The notes under the pieces were generated by a model. The model did not search any database, had not been told where the DNA came from, and saw only the letters and a list, made by a program, of their open reading frames with translations. The position numbers and the translations under genes were made by a program. 44,517 nt of DNA, taken from NCBI RefSeq assembly GCF_000153305.1, contig NZ_CH724107.1, positions 1,016,820 to 1,061,336 of the forward strand, given 5' to 3'. Positions 9,641 through 19,604 of the stretch are shown here, in pieces. This DNA comes from Oceanicola granulosus HTCC2516 (GTDB taxonomy: Bacteria; Pseudomonadota; Alphaproteobacteria; Rhodobacterales; Rhodobacteraceae). How positions within the stretch are numbered: the stretch's first letter is position 1; each line of letters begins with the position of its first letter.

Positions 9641-9674
9641 GGAGCCTCCGGCGGGGATATTTTTAGGACAGAGA
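9641..9674. terminator. GC-rich intergenic element with ATATTTTT tail between convergent genes
   Basis: Between the convergent rsmA and phosphatase stops lies a short CGGA-GCC-TCCG hairpin followed by GGCGGGGATATTTTTAGGAC. A very similar block (GGCGGG...ATATTTCTGGCCAGA) occurs at 42878-42909. From memory, this kind of motif is scattered downstream of genes in Rhodobacteraceae. Its T-tract suggests a role at transcript ends, but the stem is short, so terminator function is an inference. Confidence 0.4.
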
Positions 9675-9688
9675 CCGGGGCGGCGCGC

Positions 9689-10522
9689 TCAGGCGGTGAG
9701 CGGCGGCGCCCAGAGGGGCTGCAGCTCGTCCCAGAGGGCGGGGCTGCGGGCGATGAGCATGGGGCCCTCGGTGCGGGTCGGGCTGTAGGGGGCGGCGTCG
9801 AGCAGCGCGGCGCGCCCGCCCGCCTCCTGCACCGCGAGGACGCCCGCGGCGTGGTCCCACGGCTTGAGCTTGGCCGCGATCATGTAGTCGCCCGCGCCGG
9901 TGAGCAGCATCCGGTATTCGTGGCACGAGCAGCGCAGGGTGCGGGTGCCGGCGGTCTTCAGCCCGGTGAGGGCGAGGTCGGAGCGGCGGCGGCGGGCGAA
10001 GAGGTGGAGCGACATGTAGCCCGAGGCGGAGCGCGCCGCGCCGCCGGGCGCGAAGGTGAGGCGGCGGGGGGCGTCGCCGGGGCGCGCGAACCAGGTGCCG
10101 CCGTCCTTGTGGCTGACGATCCAGTCGTCGAACACCGGATCGTAGAGCAGGCCCCAGACCGTCTCGCCCTCCTCCACCACCGCGACGATCACGCCGAAGA
10201 CGGCGAGGCCGCGGGCGTAGTTCCAGGTGCCGTCGACCGGGTCGACGATCACCGTGCGGCCCCGGCCGACGAGATCGAGCCGGGCGGGATCGGCGGCGAC
10301 GCCCTCCTCGCCGACGACGTTGGCGCCGGGCAGGAGGCGCGCGACGCCGTCCGCGATGGCGGCCTCGGCGGCAATGTCGGCCTCGGTGACGAGATCGGTG
10401 GGGCCGGACTTGCTCGAGATCTCGTCGGGCGCGAGGCGGCGGAAGCGGGGCAGGATCTCGCGCTTGGCGACGGCGCGCACGAGGTCGATCAGCGCCGCGC
10501 TCTCGGTGTCGGTGAGGCTCAT
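9689..10522 (-). CDS. Inositol monophosphatase-family protein (HisN/SuhB/CysQ-like)
   Basis: A 277-residue member of the Mg2+-dependent inositol monophosphatase superfamily. Metal-binding motifs are complete: GEEG at about residue 70, DPVDGTWNY at about 93-101, and WDHAAG at about 215-220. The substrate could be inositol phosphate, histidinol phosphate or 3'-phosphoadenosine 5'-phosphate, and the sequence alone does not decide this. It lies 107 bases downstream of the GntR regulator on the same strand and may be co-transcribed with it. No other pathway gene stands next to it. Confidence 0.85.
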   Translation of the reverse strand: MSLTDTESAALIDLVRAVAKREILPRFRRLAPDEISSKSGPTDLVTEADIAAEAAIADGVARLLPGANVVGEEGVAADPARLDLVGRGRTVIVDPVDGTWNYARGLAVFGVIVAVVEEGETVWGLLYDPVFDDWIVSHKDGGTWFARPGDAPRRLTFAPGGAARSASGYMSLHLFARRRRSDLALTGLKTAGTRTLRCSCHEYRMLLTGAGDYMIAAKLKPWDHAAGVLAVQEAGGRAALLDAAPYSPTRTEGPMLIARSPALWDELQPLWAPPLTA

Positions 10523-10629
10523 GGGCGCGCCCCCGCCTTGGTCCGCTCGGTCATCTGGCGCGTCCTCCGTCTGTGCGTGGCGGCTGCATGCAGGACGCGC
10601 CCGACCGGGTCAAGCGCGACGGCCGGCTG

Positions 10630-11364
10630 TCACTTTTCCAACCTGGCGCTGGCCTGCTTGAGGCGCGACACGTAGTTGGCCTTGGAGGAATCGAACCAGA
10701 AGCGGCCGTACTCGACCACCTCGCCGGTATGGCCGGTGGAGCGGCGCTCGCAGAAGGCGGAGACGTCGCCCGGCGCGACGCCGAAGCGGGCGGGCGCCCA
10801 ATCGGGCACTTCGCGCGCGCCGAGGCGGTCCTCGACGGAGCGGATCTCGAGTCCGAGGGTCTCCTTGTAGAAGAAGTGAAGGCTCTCCACGATCTGGCTC
10901 GCCTTCAGCCGCTCGGCCCAGACCCCGTCGAGCCAGACCTCCTCGAGCGCGACCGGTTCGCCGTCCATCTCGCGCAGGCGGCGGACGCGGTGGGCGTCGG
11001 TGGACTGGCCGAACGGGGGCAGGTCGTCGGGCTTTTCCATGCGCTCGATCGACAGGATCTCGCCGCTCGGCAGGCCGGCGCCGGTGGGCGACTCGAGCCG
11101 GAAGAAGGCGTAGACCGACTCCACCGCCTCGCGCACGCGGATGTAGTTGCCCGAGCCCTGGACCCGCTCGAGCAGCCCCTGCTCCGCCATCCCCTCGAGC
11201 GCCTTGCGCAGGGTGCCCACCGAGACGCCGAGTTCCTGCGCCATCTGCCGCTCGGGCGGCAGGCGCTGCCCGTCGACGAGGCGGCCCGCGGTGATGTCGC
11301 GGATCAGCATTTCGGAAATCTGCAGGTACCTCGGCAGCGATCGCGCATATGCGGTTTCGCCCAT
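10630..11364 (-). CDS. GntR-family transcriptional regulator with UTRA ligand domain (HutC subfamily)
   Basis: A 244-residue regulator. The N-terminal winged helix (about residues 8-75) has PRYLQISEMLIRDI, PPERQMAQELGVSVGTLRKAL and VQGSGNYIR, the usual GntR layout. The remainder is a UTRA effector domain (EPVALEEVWLDGVWAERL, FFYKETLGLEIRSVEDRLGA, EYGRFWFDSS). Proteins of this subfamily sense small ligands such as sugar phosphates, phosphonates or histidine-derived compounds; the ligand here is unknown. I chose the ATG at 11364, which has AGGGGG 9 bases upstream. A longer start at 11427 lacks such support. It is divergent from the flavin reductase across a 258-base region that holds a GGTATAACC palindrome. 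Confidence 0.88.
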   Translation of the reverse strand: MGETAYARSLPRYLQISEMLIRDITAGRLVDGQRLPPERQMAQELGVSVGTLRKALEGMAEQGLLERVQGSGNYIRVREAVESVYAFFRLESPTGAGLPSGEILSIERMEKPDDLPPFGQSTDAHRVRRLREMDGEPVALEEVWLDGVWAERLKASQIVESLHFFYKETLGLEIRSVEDRLGAREVPDWAPARFGVAPGDVSAFCERRSTGHTGEVVEYGRFWFDSSKANYVSRLKQASARLEK

Positions 11365-11622
11365 AATGCTACACCCCCTAAAAAAACTTTCATGATCTTT
11401 TTGTCCGCGAGCGCCGGAAAAAGGCAAGGTATAACCAAGCTTTGTTTGCGTTCGCGGTAGTAGATGTCACCGATTTGCACGTATGGCGCGAAGATGTCAT
11501 TCAGTCAACGTGAGACGAAGGAGACCCGTCGGAGGCGCCTGTCCGCCCGCTTGGTCTCGCCAAAGCCGGCTTGCGCCCCAAGTCTGTGGCAGGATAGCCC
11601 GAGGTGCTCGAATGGAGACGAC
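11365..11622. promoter_or_regulatory. Divergent intergenic region with candidate GntR operator
   Basis: This region separates the GntR regulator (minus) from the flavin reductase (plus). It is more AT-rich than its surroundings (TAAAAAAACTTT, TCTTTTTGTC). A palindrome GGT-ATA-ACC lies at 11428-11436, resembling the GGT...ACC half-sites bound by HutC-type GntR regulators, with one base less between the halves than the commonest form. The heptamer GATGTCA occurs twice, at 11463 and 11493. No convincing -35/-10 pair was found. Confidence 0.35.
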
Positions 11623-12129
11623 ATGGACGGAACCGGCGCGCCGATGACCAGCTTCGACCCCGATACCTCGCCGCGCGCCTTTCGCGATGCGCTGGGACGT
11701 TTCGCGACCGGCGTGACGGTGATCACCACCCAGGGCCCCGACGGACCGGTGGGGATCACCGCCAACAGCTTCGCCTCGGTGTCGCTCGACCCGCCGCTGG
11801 TGCTCTGGTGCCCGGCCCGGGCGACGCGGCGCTACGAGTTGTTCGCCGACGCCCGCCATTACGCCATCCACGTGCTCGACGGGCATCAGCAGGCGATCTG
11901 CGACGCCTTCACCCAGAGCGCCGACGGCTTCGAGGGGCTGGACTGGCGCCGGGGGGAGCACGACGTGCCGCTGATCGAGGGATGCCTGGCGCGCTTCGAG
12001 TGCCGTCTGGAGGCGGCGCACGAGGGGGGCGATCACCTGATCCTCGTCGGCCGGGTGCTGCGGGCGGCGGCGCGGGACGGGCTGCCGTTGCTGTTCCAGG
12101 CGGGGCGGTTCGTGAGCTTGAAGGGGTAG
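11623..12129 (+). CDS. Flavin reductase-like, FMN-binding split-barrel protein
   Basis: A 168-residue flavin reductase domain protein of the HpaC/RutF type. It carries the family features FRDALGRFATGVTVITT, GITANSFASVSLDPPLVLWC and HYAIHVLDGHQQAICDAF, plus a C-terminal PLLFQAGRF. Such proteins use NAD(P)H to reduce free flavin for a partner monooxygenase, or bind flavin for other redox work. No partner oxygenase is adjacent, so the physiological role is open. The ATG at 11623 has GGAG 5 bases upstream; a frame that is open further upstream looks non-coding. A regulatory link to the divergent GntR protein is possible. Confidence 0.8.
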   Translation: MDGTGAPMTSFDPDTSPRAFRDALGRFATGVTVITTQGPDGPVGITANSFASVSLDPPLVLWCPARATRRYELFADARHYAIHVLDGHQQAICDAFTQSADGFEGLDWRRGEHDVPLIEGCLARFECRLEAAHEGGDHLILVGRVLRAAARDGLPLLFQAGRFVSLKG

Positions 12130-12139
12130 GCCGAGGCGG

Positions 12140-12167
12140 GCCGGGCTGAAGCCCGGCCTACGGGGCG
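12140..12167. repeat. REP-like palindromic element, copy 1
   Basis: The 28-base element starts with GCCGGGCTGAAGCCCGGC, a 7-bp stem with a TGAA loop, followed by CTACGGGGCG. An identical 28-base copy is at 39884-39911, and a partial inverted copy is at 39918-39940. This one lies just after the flavin reductase stop, in a convergent intergenic gap. Confidence 0.75.
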
Positions 12168-12170
12168 TGA

Positions 12171-12196
12171 GGGTGGGCGGGCCGGGCCGCCCACCC
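12171..12196. terminator. Strong hairpin between convergent flavin reductase and xylA
   Basis: A perfect 10-bp stem, GGGTGGGCGG pairing with CCGCCCACCC across a 6-base loop, lies between the stop codons of the two converging genes. No T-tract follows in either direction, so it may act as a bidirectional barrier or RNA-stability element rather than a classical intrinsic terminator. Confidence 0.5.
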
Positions 12197-12202
12197 TGCT
12201 CG

Positions 12203-13507
12203 TCAGAGGTAGCGGTTGACGAGGTTTTCGAGCCGCTCCTGGCGGCCTGAGACGGGCTGCGGCTCGAGGCCCTCGGCCTCGACGCGCGCGGCAGCGTCTT
12301 CCAGCGTGCCCTCCAGCATCTGCATCGCCGGCTCGCCGTTCCAGCCCGTGTAGCGAGCCTCGCGGGCCTCCTCGAGCTTGCCGTCCTCGAGCATCCGCGC
12401 CGCCGCCTTGAAGCCGGCCGCGCAGGTATCCATGCCGCCGACATGGCCGAGAATGAGGTCCTCGGCGTCGAGCGACTGGCGGCGCAGCTTGGCGTCGAAG
12501 TTGGTGCCGCCGGTGGTGAAGCCGCCGGCCTTGAGCACTTCGTAGTAGGCCAGCGCGACCTCGGGGACGTTGTTGGGGAACTGGTCGGTGTCCCAGCCGG
12601 ATTGGTAGTCGTTGCGGTTCATGTCGATGGAGCCGAAGATCCCCAGCGCCGTCGCCAGCGCCAGCTCGTGCTCGAAGGAATGGCCGGCGAGGATGGCGTG
12701 GCCCTGCTCGATGTTGACCTGCACCTCCTTCTCGAGGCCCGCGTCCTTGAGCATGCCGTAGACCGTGGCGACGTCGTAGTCGTACTGGTGCTTGGTCGGC
12801 TCCTGCGGCTTGGGCTCGATCAGGATCGCGCCCTTGAAGCCGATCTTGTGCTTGTACTCCACCACCTGCTGCAGGAACCGGATCGCGTGGTCGCGCTCGC
12901 GCTTCATGTCGGTGTTGAGCAGCGTCTCGTAGCCCTCGCGGCCGCCCCAGAGCACGTAGTTCTCGCCGTTCAGGCGGTGCGTGACGTCCATGCACGCCTT
13001 CACCGACGCGGCGGCGTAGGCGTAGACGTCCGGGTCGGGGTTGGTGGCCGCGCCGGACATGAAGCGGCGCTCGGAGAACATGTTGGCCGTGCCCCAGAGC
13101 AGCTTGACGCCGGTTTCGTCCATCTTGCGCTCGAAGATGTCGGCCATCTCGTTGAGCCGGTCGCGGCTCTCGGCGAAGGTGGCGCCCTCGGGGCGGACGT
13201 CGGCGTCGTGGAAGCAGAAGAACGGCGCGCCGAGCAGGGTGAACATCTCGAAGGCCACGTCGGCCTTGAGGCGGGCGTTGTCCATCTCGTCCTGCGGATA
13301 CCAGGGCCGCTCGAAGGTGCGCCCGCCGAACGGATCGCCGCCTTCCCAGGCGAAGCTGTGCCAGTAGGCGATCGAGAAGCGCAGGTGCTCCTTGAGCGGC
13401 TTGCCCATGACCACCTCGTCGGGATTGTAGCGGCGGAAGGCGAAATCGTTTTCGGAAGTCGGCCCTTCGTACTTGATCGGGCCGAGCCCGTTGAAGAAAT
13501 CACTCAT
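12203..13507 (-). CDS. xylA: Xylose isomerase
   Basis: A 434-residue class II xylose isomerase that converts D-xylose to D-xylulose in the cytosol. Characteristic elements are [15 protein letters not shown] near residue 50 with the active-site histidine region, LWGGREGYE near 185, [15 protein letters not shown] near 230 and [18 protein letters not shown] near 265 as metal-ligand regions, and DTDQFPNN near 310. Length is normal. It is the last gene of the xyl operon, starting one base after the xylB stop, with AAGGACAG as its ribosome site inside the xylB end. Confidence 0.97.
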   Translation of the reverse strand: MSDFFNGLGPIKYEGPTSENDFAFRRYNPDEVVMGKPLKEHLRFSIAYWHSFAWEGGDPFGGRTFERPWYPQDEMDNARLKADVAFEMFTLLGAPFFCFHDADVRPEGATFAESRDRLNEMADIFERKMDETGVKLLWGTANMFSERRFMSGAATNPDPDVYAYAAASVKACMDVTHRLNGENYVLWGGREGYETLLNTDMKRERDHAIRFLQQVVEYKHKIGFKGAILIEPKPQEPTKHQYDYDVATVYGMLKDAGLEKEVQVNIEQGHAILAGHSFEHELALATALGIFGSIDMNRNDYQSGWDTDQFPNNVPEVALAYYEVLKAGGFTTGGTNFDAKLRRQSLDAEDLILGHVGGMDTCAAGFKAAARMLEDGKLEEAREARYTGWNGEPAMQMLEGTLEDAAARVEAEGLEPQPVSGRQERLENLVNRYL

Positions 13508-13508
13508 G

Positions 13509-14944
<1,436 letters not shown>

Positions 14945-14945
<1 letters not shown>

Positions 14946-15709
14946 CAGGCGGCCAGGTGCTCGGGTCGCTTGCCCAGGATGATCATCGCCAACAGGTCGT
15001 CCTCGCTCACCTCGTCCACCTTCACCACGCCCACGAGCTTGCCGTTCTTCATCACCGCCGCGCGGTCGCACAGTTCCTTCACCGCGCGCACGTCGTGGTC
15101 AATGAGGAAGATCCCGAGCCCGTCCTTCTTGAGCTCCTGGATCAGCTCGGCGACCATCTGCGTCTCCTGAGGGCCGAGCGCGGCGGTCGGCTCGTCCATG
15201 ATGAGGATCTTGGCGTTGAAATAGACCGCGCGCGCGATGGCGACGGACTGGCGCTGCCCGCCCGAGAGCGCGCTGACGGGGGCGGAGAACTTCTGGAAGT
15301 TGGGGTTGAGGCGGTGCATGATCTTGCGCGTCTCGGCCTCCATGCGCGCGTCGTCGACCATGCCGAAGGGGGTGACGAGCTCGCGCCCGAGGAAGAGGTT
15401 GGCCGAGGCGTCGAGATTGTCGGCCAGCGCGAGCGTCTGGTAGATCGTCTCGACGTTGTACTTCCGCGCGTCGCGCGGGTTGTGGATCGTCGCCTTCTTG
15501 CCGTTGATGCGGATCTCGCCGCTGTCCATCTGGTAGGCGCCCGAGAGCACCTTGATGAGCGTCGACTTGCCCGCGCCGTTGTGGCCCAGCAGGCCGACGA
15601 CCTCGCCGGGATAGAGATCGACCGAGACGTGGTCGACCGCGTGGATGCCGCCGAAGGAGACGGAGATGTCGTCCATCTCGACGAGCGGGGTGCCGGTTTG
15701 CGTGGTCAT
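14945..15709 (-). CDS. xylG: Xylose ABC transporter ATP-binding protein, single-domain
   Basis: A 254-residue sugar ABC ATPase that powers the XylFGH importer. Walker A is GHNGAGKST near residue 42, the signature is [15 protein letters not shown] near 150, Walker B is [13 protein letters not shown] near 170, and the H-loop is FLIDHD near 205. E. coli XylG and most sugar-importer ATPases carry two fused ATPase halves of about 500 residues; this one has a single half, like the rhizobial fructose transporter FrcA, and would work as a homodimer. It is 3 bases after the permease gene and overlaps xylB. Confidence 0.92.
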
Positions 15710-15712
15710 GGC

Positions 15713-17005
15713 TCAGTCTCCCGTGCGGCGGCGGTAGAGGATGTCGACGAAGACGGCGAGCACGAGGACCGCGCCGACCACGATGTTCTGGTAGGGCGCG
15801 TCGACGCCAACCATCGCCATGCCCGATTGCAGCGACTGCATGATCAGCGCGCCGAGGATGGCGCCGTAGATGGTGCCGATGCCGCCCGAGAGCGCGGTGC
15901 CCCCGATCACGGCGGCGGCGATGACGCGCAGCTCGTCGAGGGTGCCGATGTCGTTGGAGTGGAACGACAGCCGGGCCGAGGCGACGACGGCGGAGAGCGC
16001 GGCGAGGAAGCCCATCAGCGCGAAGACCTTCACTGTCAGCATCCGCGTGTTGATCCCCGACAGCTCGGCGGCGTCGGGGTTGCCGCCGGTGGCGAAGATG
16101 TAGCGGCCGAGACGGGTGCGCTGCGCGATCACCGTCATCACGATGGCGACCGCGATGAGCAGCAGCACCGAGATCGGCAGCCCGTAGGAGGCGGTGAAGC
16201 CCTCGGGCATGGTCTCGCCCCGCGCCTCGAACTGGCGCGACAACACCCGCGAGGGGATCTCGTAGGAGGTCAGCACCCAAATGAAGCCGAGGATGCCGGC
16301 GGCGACGATGCCGGCGACGACGTACTCCGCCCAGAGTGGCTTGACCGCGAAGCCGTGCGCCACCTTCGTGCGCCGCGCGTTCCACAGCGCGGCGAGCGCG
16401 GCCACCGTGGCGACGAGGCCGACGATCCACGACCAGAAGGTGCCGAGGGTGCCCTGGATGCCGCCGAAGAGCTGGAACGTCTCGTCGAGCGGGCCGATGG
16501 TCTGGCCGTTGGTGAGGTGCCAGGCGACGTTGCGCCAGATCAGCAGGCCGCCGAGCGTGACGATGAAGGCCGGGATGGTCAGGTAGCCGACCAGCCAGCC
16601 CTGGAACGCGCCGATGGCCGCGCCGACGAGCAGACCGCCGAGGATCGCGAGCCACGGCAGCGAGGCCGCGCCGAGGTCGAGGCCGAACCAGTCGAGCAGC
16701 CAGCGCGTCTGCAGCATCGCCATCACCGCCGAGCAGGTGGCGAGCAGCGAGCCGACGGAGAGGTCGATGTGGCGGGTGACGATGATGAACACCATCCCCG
16801 TCGCCATGATCGCGACGCTGACGGTCTGGATCGTCAGGTTGAACACGTTGCGCGGCGTCAGGAAGCGGCCGTCGGTGAGCAGGTTGAACACCACCGCGAC
16901 GACGACGAACGCGCCGATCATGCCGAGCAGGCGGGTGTCGATTTCAAGCGATTTCAGGAAGCCGCGCTTGGGTACGCCCGCGGGGGCGCCGGTGGTGTCG
17001 GTCAT
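15713..17005 (-). CDS. xylH: Xylose ABC transporter permease
   Basis: A 430-residue inner-membrane permease of the branched-chain/sugar type (BPD_transp_2). It has about ten hydrophobic helices. Typical motifs are TGMVFIIVTRHIDLSVGSLL near residue 75, TLGGLLIWRN near 140, the cytoplasmic EAA-like loop region TGGNPDAAELSGIN near 310, and AAVIGGTALSGGIGTIYGA near 375. A hydrophilic insert around residues 255-285 is common in XylH-type permeases. It lies between the binding-protein gene (77 bases upstream) and the ATPase (3 bases downstream). Confidence 0.94.
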   Translation of the reverse strand: MTDTTGAPAGVPKRGFLKSLEIDTRLLGMIGAFVVVAVVFNLLTDGRFLTPRNVFNLTIQTVSVAIMATGMVFIIVTRHIDLSVGSLLATCSAVMAMLQTRWLLDWFGLDLGAASLPWLAILGGLLVGAAIGAFQGWLVGYLTIPAFIVTLGGLLIWRNVAWHLTNGQTIGPLDETFQLFGGIQGTLGTFWSWIVGLVATVAALAALWNARRTKVAHGFAVKPLWAEYVVAGIVAAGILGFIWVLTSYEIPSRVLSRQFEARGETMPEGFTASYGLPISVLLLIAVAIVMTVIAQRTRLGRYIFATGGNPDAAELSGINTRMLTVKVFALMGFLAALSAVVASARLSFHSNDIGTLDELRVIAAAVIGGTALSGGIGTIYGAILGALIMQSLQSGMAMVGVDAPYQNIVVGAVLVLAVFVDILYRRRTGD

Positions 17006-17082
17006 CTTGGCCGGTCCGATCTGGTATGTGGCGGGCGGAGCCGGTGCGGCTCCGCCCTGTCGGGGACGTCAGTCCGTCCCGA

Positions 17083-18108
17083 TCAGTTGCAGGGCGAGGG
17101 CCCGTTCTCGACGCCCTGGCAGAGCGCCTCCTGGGTGATCCAGCCCGCGTCTACGACCGCGTCGAGGTTGTCGGCGGTGATCGGCATCGGGTCGAGGAAC
17201 TGCGCCCAGAGCGTCGTGCCGCCCGGCGAGGTCCACTGCTCGGCGCCCTCGATGGCGCTCATCTCGGTGCCGTCGGCCAGCTCGACCGCGATCTCGCCGG
17301 CGCGCCGGCCGAGTTCGCGGGCGTCCTTCCAGACCGAGACGGTCTGGGTGCCCTGGGCAACCCGGTTCAGCGCGGCGTGGTCGCCGTCCTGGCCGGAGAC
17401 CGGGATCCCGTCCATGCCCTGGGCGGTGAGCGCCGCCACGGCGCCGCCGGCGGTGCCGTCGTTGGAGGCCACGACCGCGTCGACGTCGTTGTCGTTCTGG
17501 GTCAGGATCTGCTCCATGTTGCGCTGCGCGTTCGCCGGCAGCCAGCCGTCGGTGTAGGCCTCGCCGACGATGGTGATGTCACCGGCGTCGATGGCCTCCT
17601 GCAGCACTTCCTGCTGGCCGCCGCGCAGGAAGTCGGCGTTGGGATCGGTGGGCGAGCCCTTGATCATCACGTAATTGCCCTCGGGCGCCGCCTCGAGCAC
17701 CGCGCGGGCCTGCATCCGGCCGACCTCGACGTTGTCGAAGGTCAGGTAGAAGGCGCGCTCGTCCTCGATCAGGCGGTCGTAGCCGACGACCGGGATTCCC
17801 TCGCGGGCGGCCGCCTCGACCGCCGGGCCGATGGCCTGGCTGTCCTGGGCGAGGATGATCAGGGCGTCGACGCCCTGGGCGATCAGGCTCTCCACGTCGG
17901 AGATCTGCTTGGACGACGACGACTGGGCGTCGGCGGAGATGTACTCGGCACCGGCCTCCTCGAGCGCGGCCTGGATGGCGGCCTCGTCGGTCTTCCAGCG
18001 TTCTTCCTGAAAGTTCGACCAGCTGACCCCGACGGTCAGATCCTGAGCCAGAGCGGCCGAACTGAAGCCTGCCGTCGCGATGACGGCGGCGATGATTGCG
18101 TTGCGCAT
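17083..18108 (-). CDS. xylF: D-xylose ABC transporter periplasmic substrate-binding protein
   Basis: A 341-residue class I sugar-binding protein (Peripla_BP_4 fold). A signal peptide of about 21 residues ends SSAALAQD. The mature part has GVSWSNFQEERWKTDE, the repeated DVESLIAQGVDALIILAQDS, VVGYDRLIED with DNVEVGRMQA, and VASNDGTAGGAVAAL followed by VSGQDGD, all typical of XylF. I chose the ATG at 18108 because GGAGG lies 6-10 bases upstream. First gene of the operon, divergent from the ROK regulator. The 77-base gap to xylH could allow higher expression of the binding protein, which is common for importers. Confidence 0.94.
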   Translation of the reverse strand: MRNAIIAAVIATAGFSSAALAQDLTVGVSWSNFQEERWKTDEAAIQAALEEAGAEYISADAQSSSSKQISDVESLIAQGVDALIILAQDSQAIGPAVEAAAREGIPVVGYDRLIEDERAFYLTFDNVEVGRMQARAVLEAAPEGNYVMIKGSPTDPNADFLRGGQQEVLQEAIDAGDITIVGEAYTDGWLPANAQRNMEQILTQNDNDVDAVVASNDGTAGGAVAALTAQGMDGIPVSGQDGDHAALNRVAQGTQTVSVWKDARELGRRAGEIAVELADGTEMSAIEGAEQWTSPGGTTLWAQFLDPMPITADNLDAVVDAGWITQEALCQGVENGPSPCN

Positions 18109-18198
18109 GACGTCCTCCCAGTTGTCAGCCCCGCCGAGCGGGCGGAGCACGAGTCAGATGACCCGACGCGGCAGAGGGTGCCACAAACTTATTTCAGT

Positions 18199-18217
18199 TG
18201 TCAAAATAAATTTGACA
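18199..18217. promoter_or_regulatory. Candidate XylR operator between xylF and xylR
   Basis: The perfect inverted repeat TGTCAAA-ATAAA-TTTGACA (7-bp arms, 5-bp centre) sits in the AT-rich core of the 199-base xylF-xylR intergenic region. Each arm contains TTGACA read outward on one strand, so a bound repressor could block a -35 element in both directions. I could not find convincing -10 boxes 16-18 bases beyond either arm. Position and symmetry fit a site for the adjacent ROK regulator. Confidence 0.7.
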
Positions 18218-18307
18218 GCCGAGTGCCTGGAGGGGCAGCATCGGCAGCGGAGGAGAGGTTCTGCACGCGCTGCGCTGCAGAAATATATTCAGGGAGTGAA
18301 TAAAGAA

Positions 18308-19558
18308 ATGAGCATCTCGGCCGATCCCGATGCGGAAGTGCCTGCGGGTTGCGGTCCCATCCTGCCCGTTCCGGGGAGCGATGCGAAGCCCCTGCGGATG
18401 CAGGTCTTCGACCATGTGCGCGCCTCGGGCCGGGCCGCGCGCGCCGAGATCACCCGCGCGCTCGGGATCAGCCCCGGCTCGGCCACCGCCGCCACCGCCG
18501 ACCTCATCGCCGGCGGCTTCCTGCGCGAGGTGGAGGACCAGCCGCGCGAGAGCGGCCGGGGCCGTCCGCCGGTGGCGCTCGAGGTGGTGCCGACCCGCGC
18601 CCACGTCATCGGCGTCAAGCTCACCGACGAGCGCCTCTCGGCGGTACTGACCGATTTCGCCGGCACCCACCTCTGCGAGGCGCACCGCCCCACCCCCGGC
18701 CACCGCAAGGGGACCGACGAAATGGTCGCCGACATCGCCGCCCTGATCGAGCGGCTGCTCGCCGACAGCGGCGTGAGCCTCGACGCGGTCGGGGCTGTGG
18801 GGCTCGGCGTGCCGGGGATGGTCGACCACGAGACCGGCACCGTGGCCTGGTCGCCGCTCCTCTCCGAGCGCCACGTCGCGCTGCGCGCCGTGCTCGAGTC
18901 CGAGCTCGGCCGGCCCGTCGAGGTGGACAACGACACCAACATGCTCACCCTCGCCGAGCTGTGGTTCGGCGCGGGCCGCGAGAACGCCGACTTCGCCGTC
19001 GTCACCATCGAGCAGGGCGTCGGGATGGGGCTGGTGCTCAGCTCGCGGCTGTTCCGCGGCAGCCAGGGGATGGGGCTCGAGCTCGGCCATACCAAGGTGC
19101 AGCTCGACGGTGCGCTCTGCCGCTGCGGCCAGCGCGGCTGCCTCGAGGCCTACCTCGCCGATTACGCCCTCGCCCGCGAGGCCGCCACCGCGCTCGACCG
19201 GCCGAGCCGCAACCTGCAGAGCGCCGAGGCGCTGCTCGAGACGCTCTACCTGCGCGCCAAGGCCGGCGACACCGGCGCGGCCACGATCTTTCGCCGCGCC
19301 GGGCGCTACCTGGCGCTCGGCCTCGCCAACGTGGTGCAGCTGTTCGACCCGACGCTGATCATCCTGTCGGGCCAGCGGATGCGCTACGACTACCTCTACG
19401 CCGACGAGGTGCTGGCCGAGATGCAGCGGCTGATCCTGTCCGACGGCCGCGCCCCGCCGCGCGTCGAGATCCACGCCTGGGGCGACGACGCCTGGGCGCG
19501 CGGCGCCGCCGCCCTCGCCCTCGCGGCCACCACCGAGCGGCTGCTGACGGCCGCTTGA
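18308..19558 (+). CDS. xylR: ROK-family transcriptional regulator of the xylose operon
   Basis: A 416-residue ROK (repressor/ORF/kinase) protein. The N-terminal winged helix at about residues 25-85 has FDHVRASGRAARAEITRALG and GRGRPPVALEV. A sugar-kinase-like fold follows, with IGVKLTDE, GLGVPGMVD, VDNDTNML and the ROK zinc motif CRCGQRGCLEA near residue 275 preceded by the LGHTKV histidine. Such proteins repress sugar genes and release DNA when they bind the sugar. Divergence from xylF points to D-xylose as inducer, which is an inference. The ATG at 18308 has AGGGAG 11 bases upstream; an in-frame GTG at 18296 is the main alternative. Confidence 0.88.
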   Translation: MSISADPDAEVPAGCGPILPVPGSDAKPLRMQVFDHVRASGRAARAEITRALGISPGSATAATADLIAGGFLREVEDQPRESGRGRPPVALEVVPTRAHVIGVKLTDERLSAVLTDFAGTHLCEAHRPTPGHRKGTDEMVADIAALIERLLADSGVSLDAVGAVGLGVPGMVDHETGTVAWSPLLSERHVALRAVLESELGRPVEVDNDTNMLTLAELWFGAGRENADFAVVTIEQGVGMGLVLSSRLFRGSQGMGLELGHTKVQLDGALCRCGQRGCLEAYLADYALAREAATALDRPSRNLQSAEALLETLYLRAKAGDTGAATIFRRAGRYLALGLANVVQLFDPTLIILSGQRMRYDYLYADEVLAEMQRLILSDGRAPPRVEIHAWGDDAWARGAAALALAATTERLLTAA

Positions 19559-19604
19559 TCGTTTTTCGACGGACAGCGCCGCCGGATGCGTTACATCAGC
19601 CGCG

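Noticed and set aside
11463-11499. Repeated heptamer GATGTCA as a tandem regulator site
   Set aside because: Two 7-base matches 30 bases apart are weak evidence in an otherwise uncharacterised region.
14957-17557. An 866-codon plus-strand frame opposite the xyl genes
   Set aside because: It is a GC-rich antisense shadow rich in D, R, H, V and G. The opposite strand carries clear xylG, xylH and xylF motifs.
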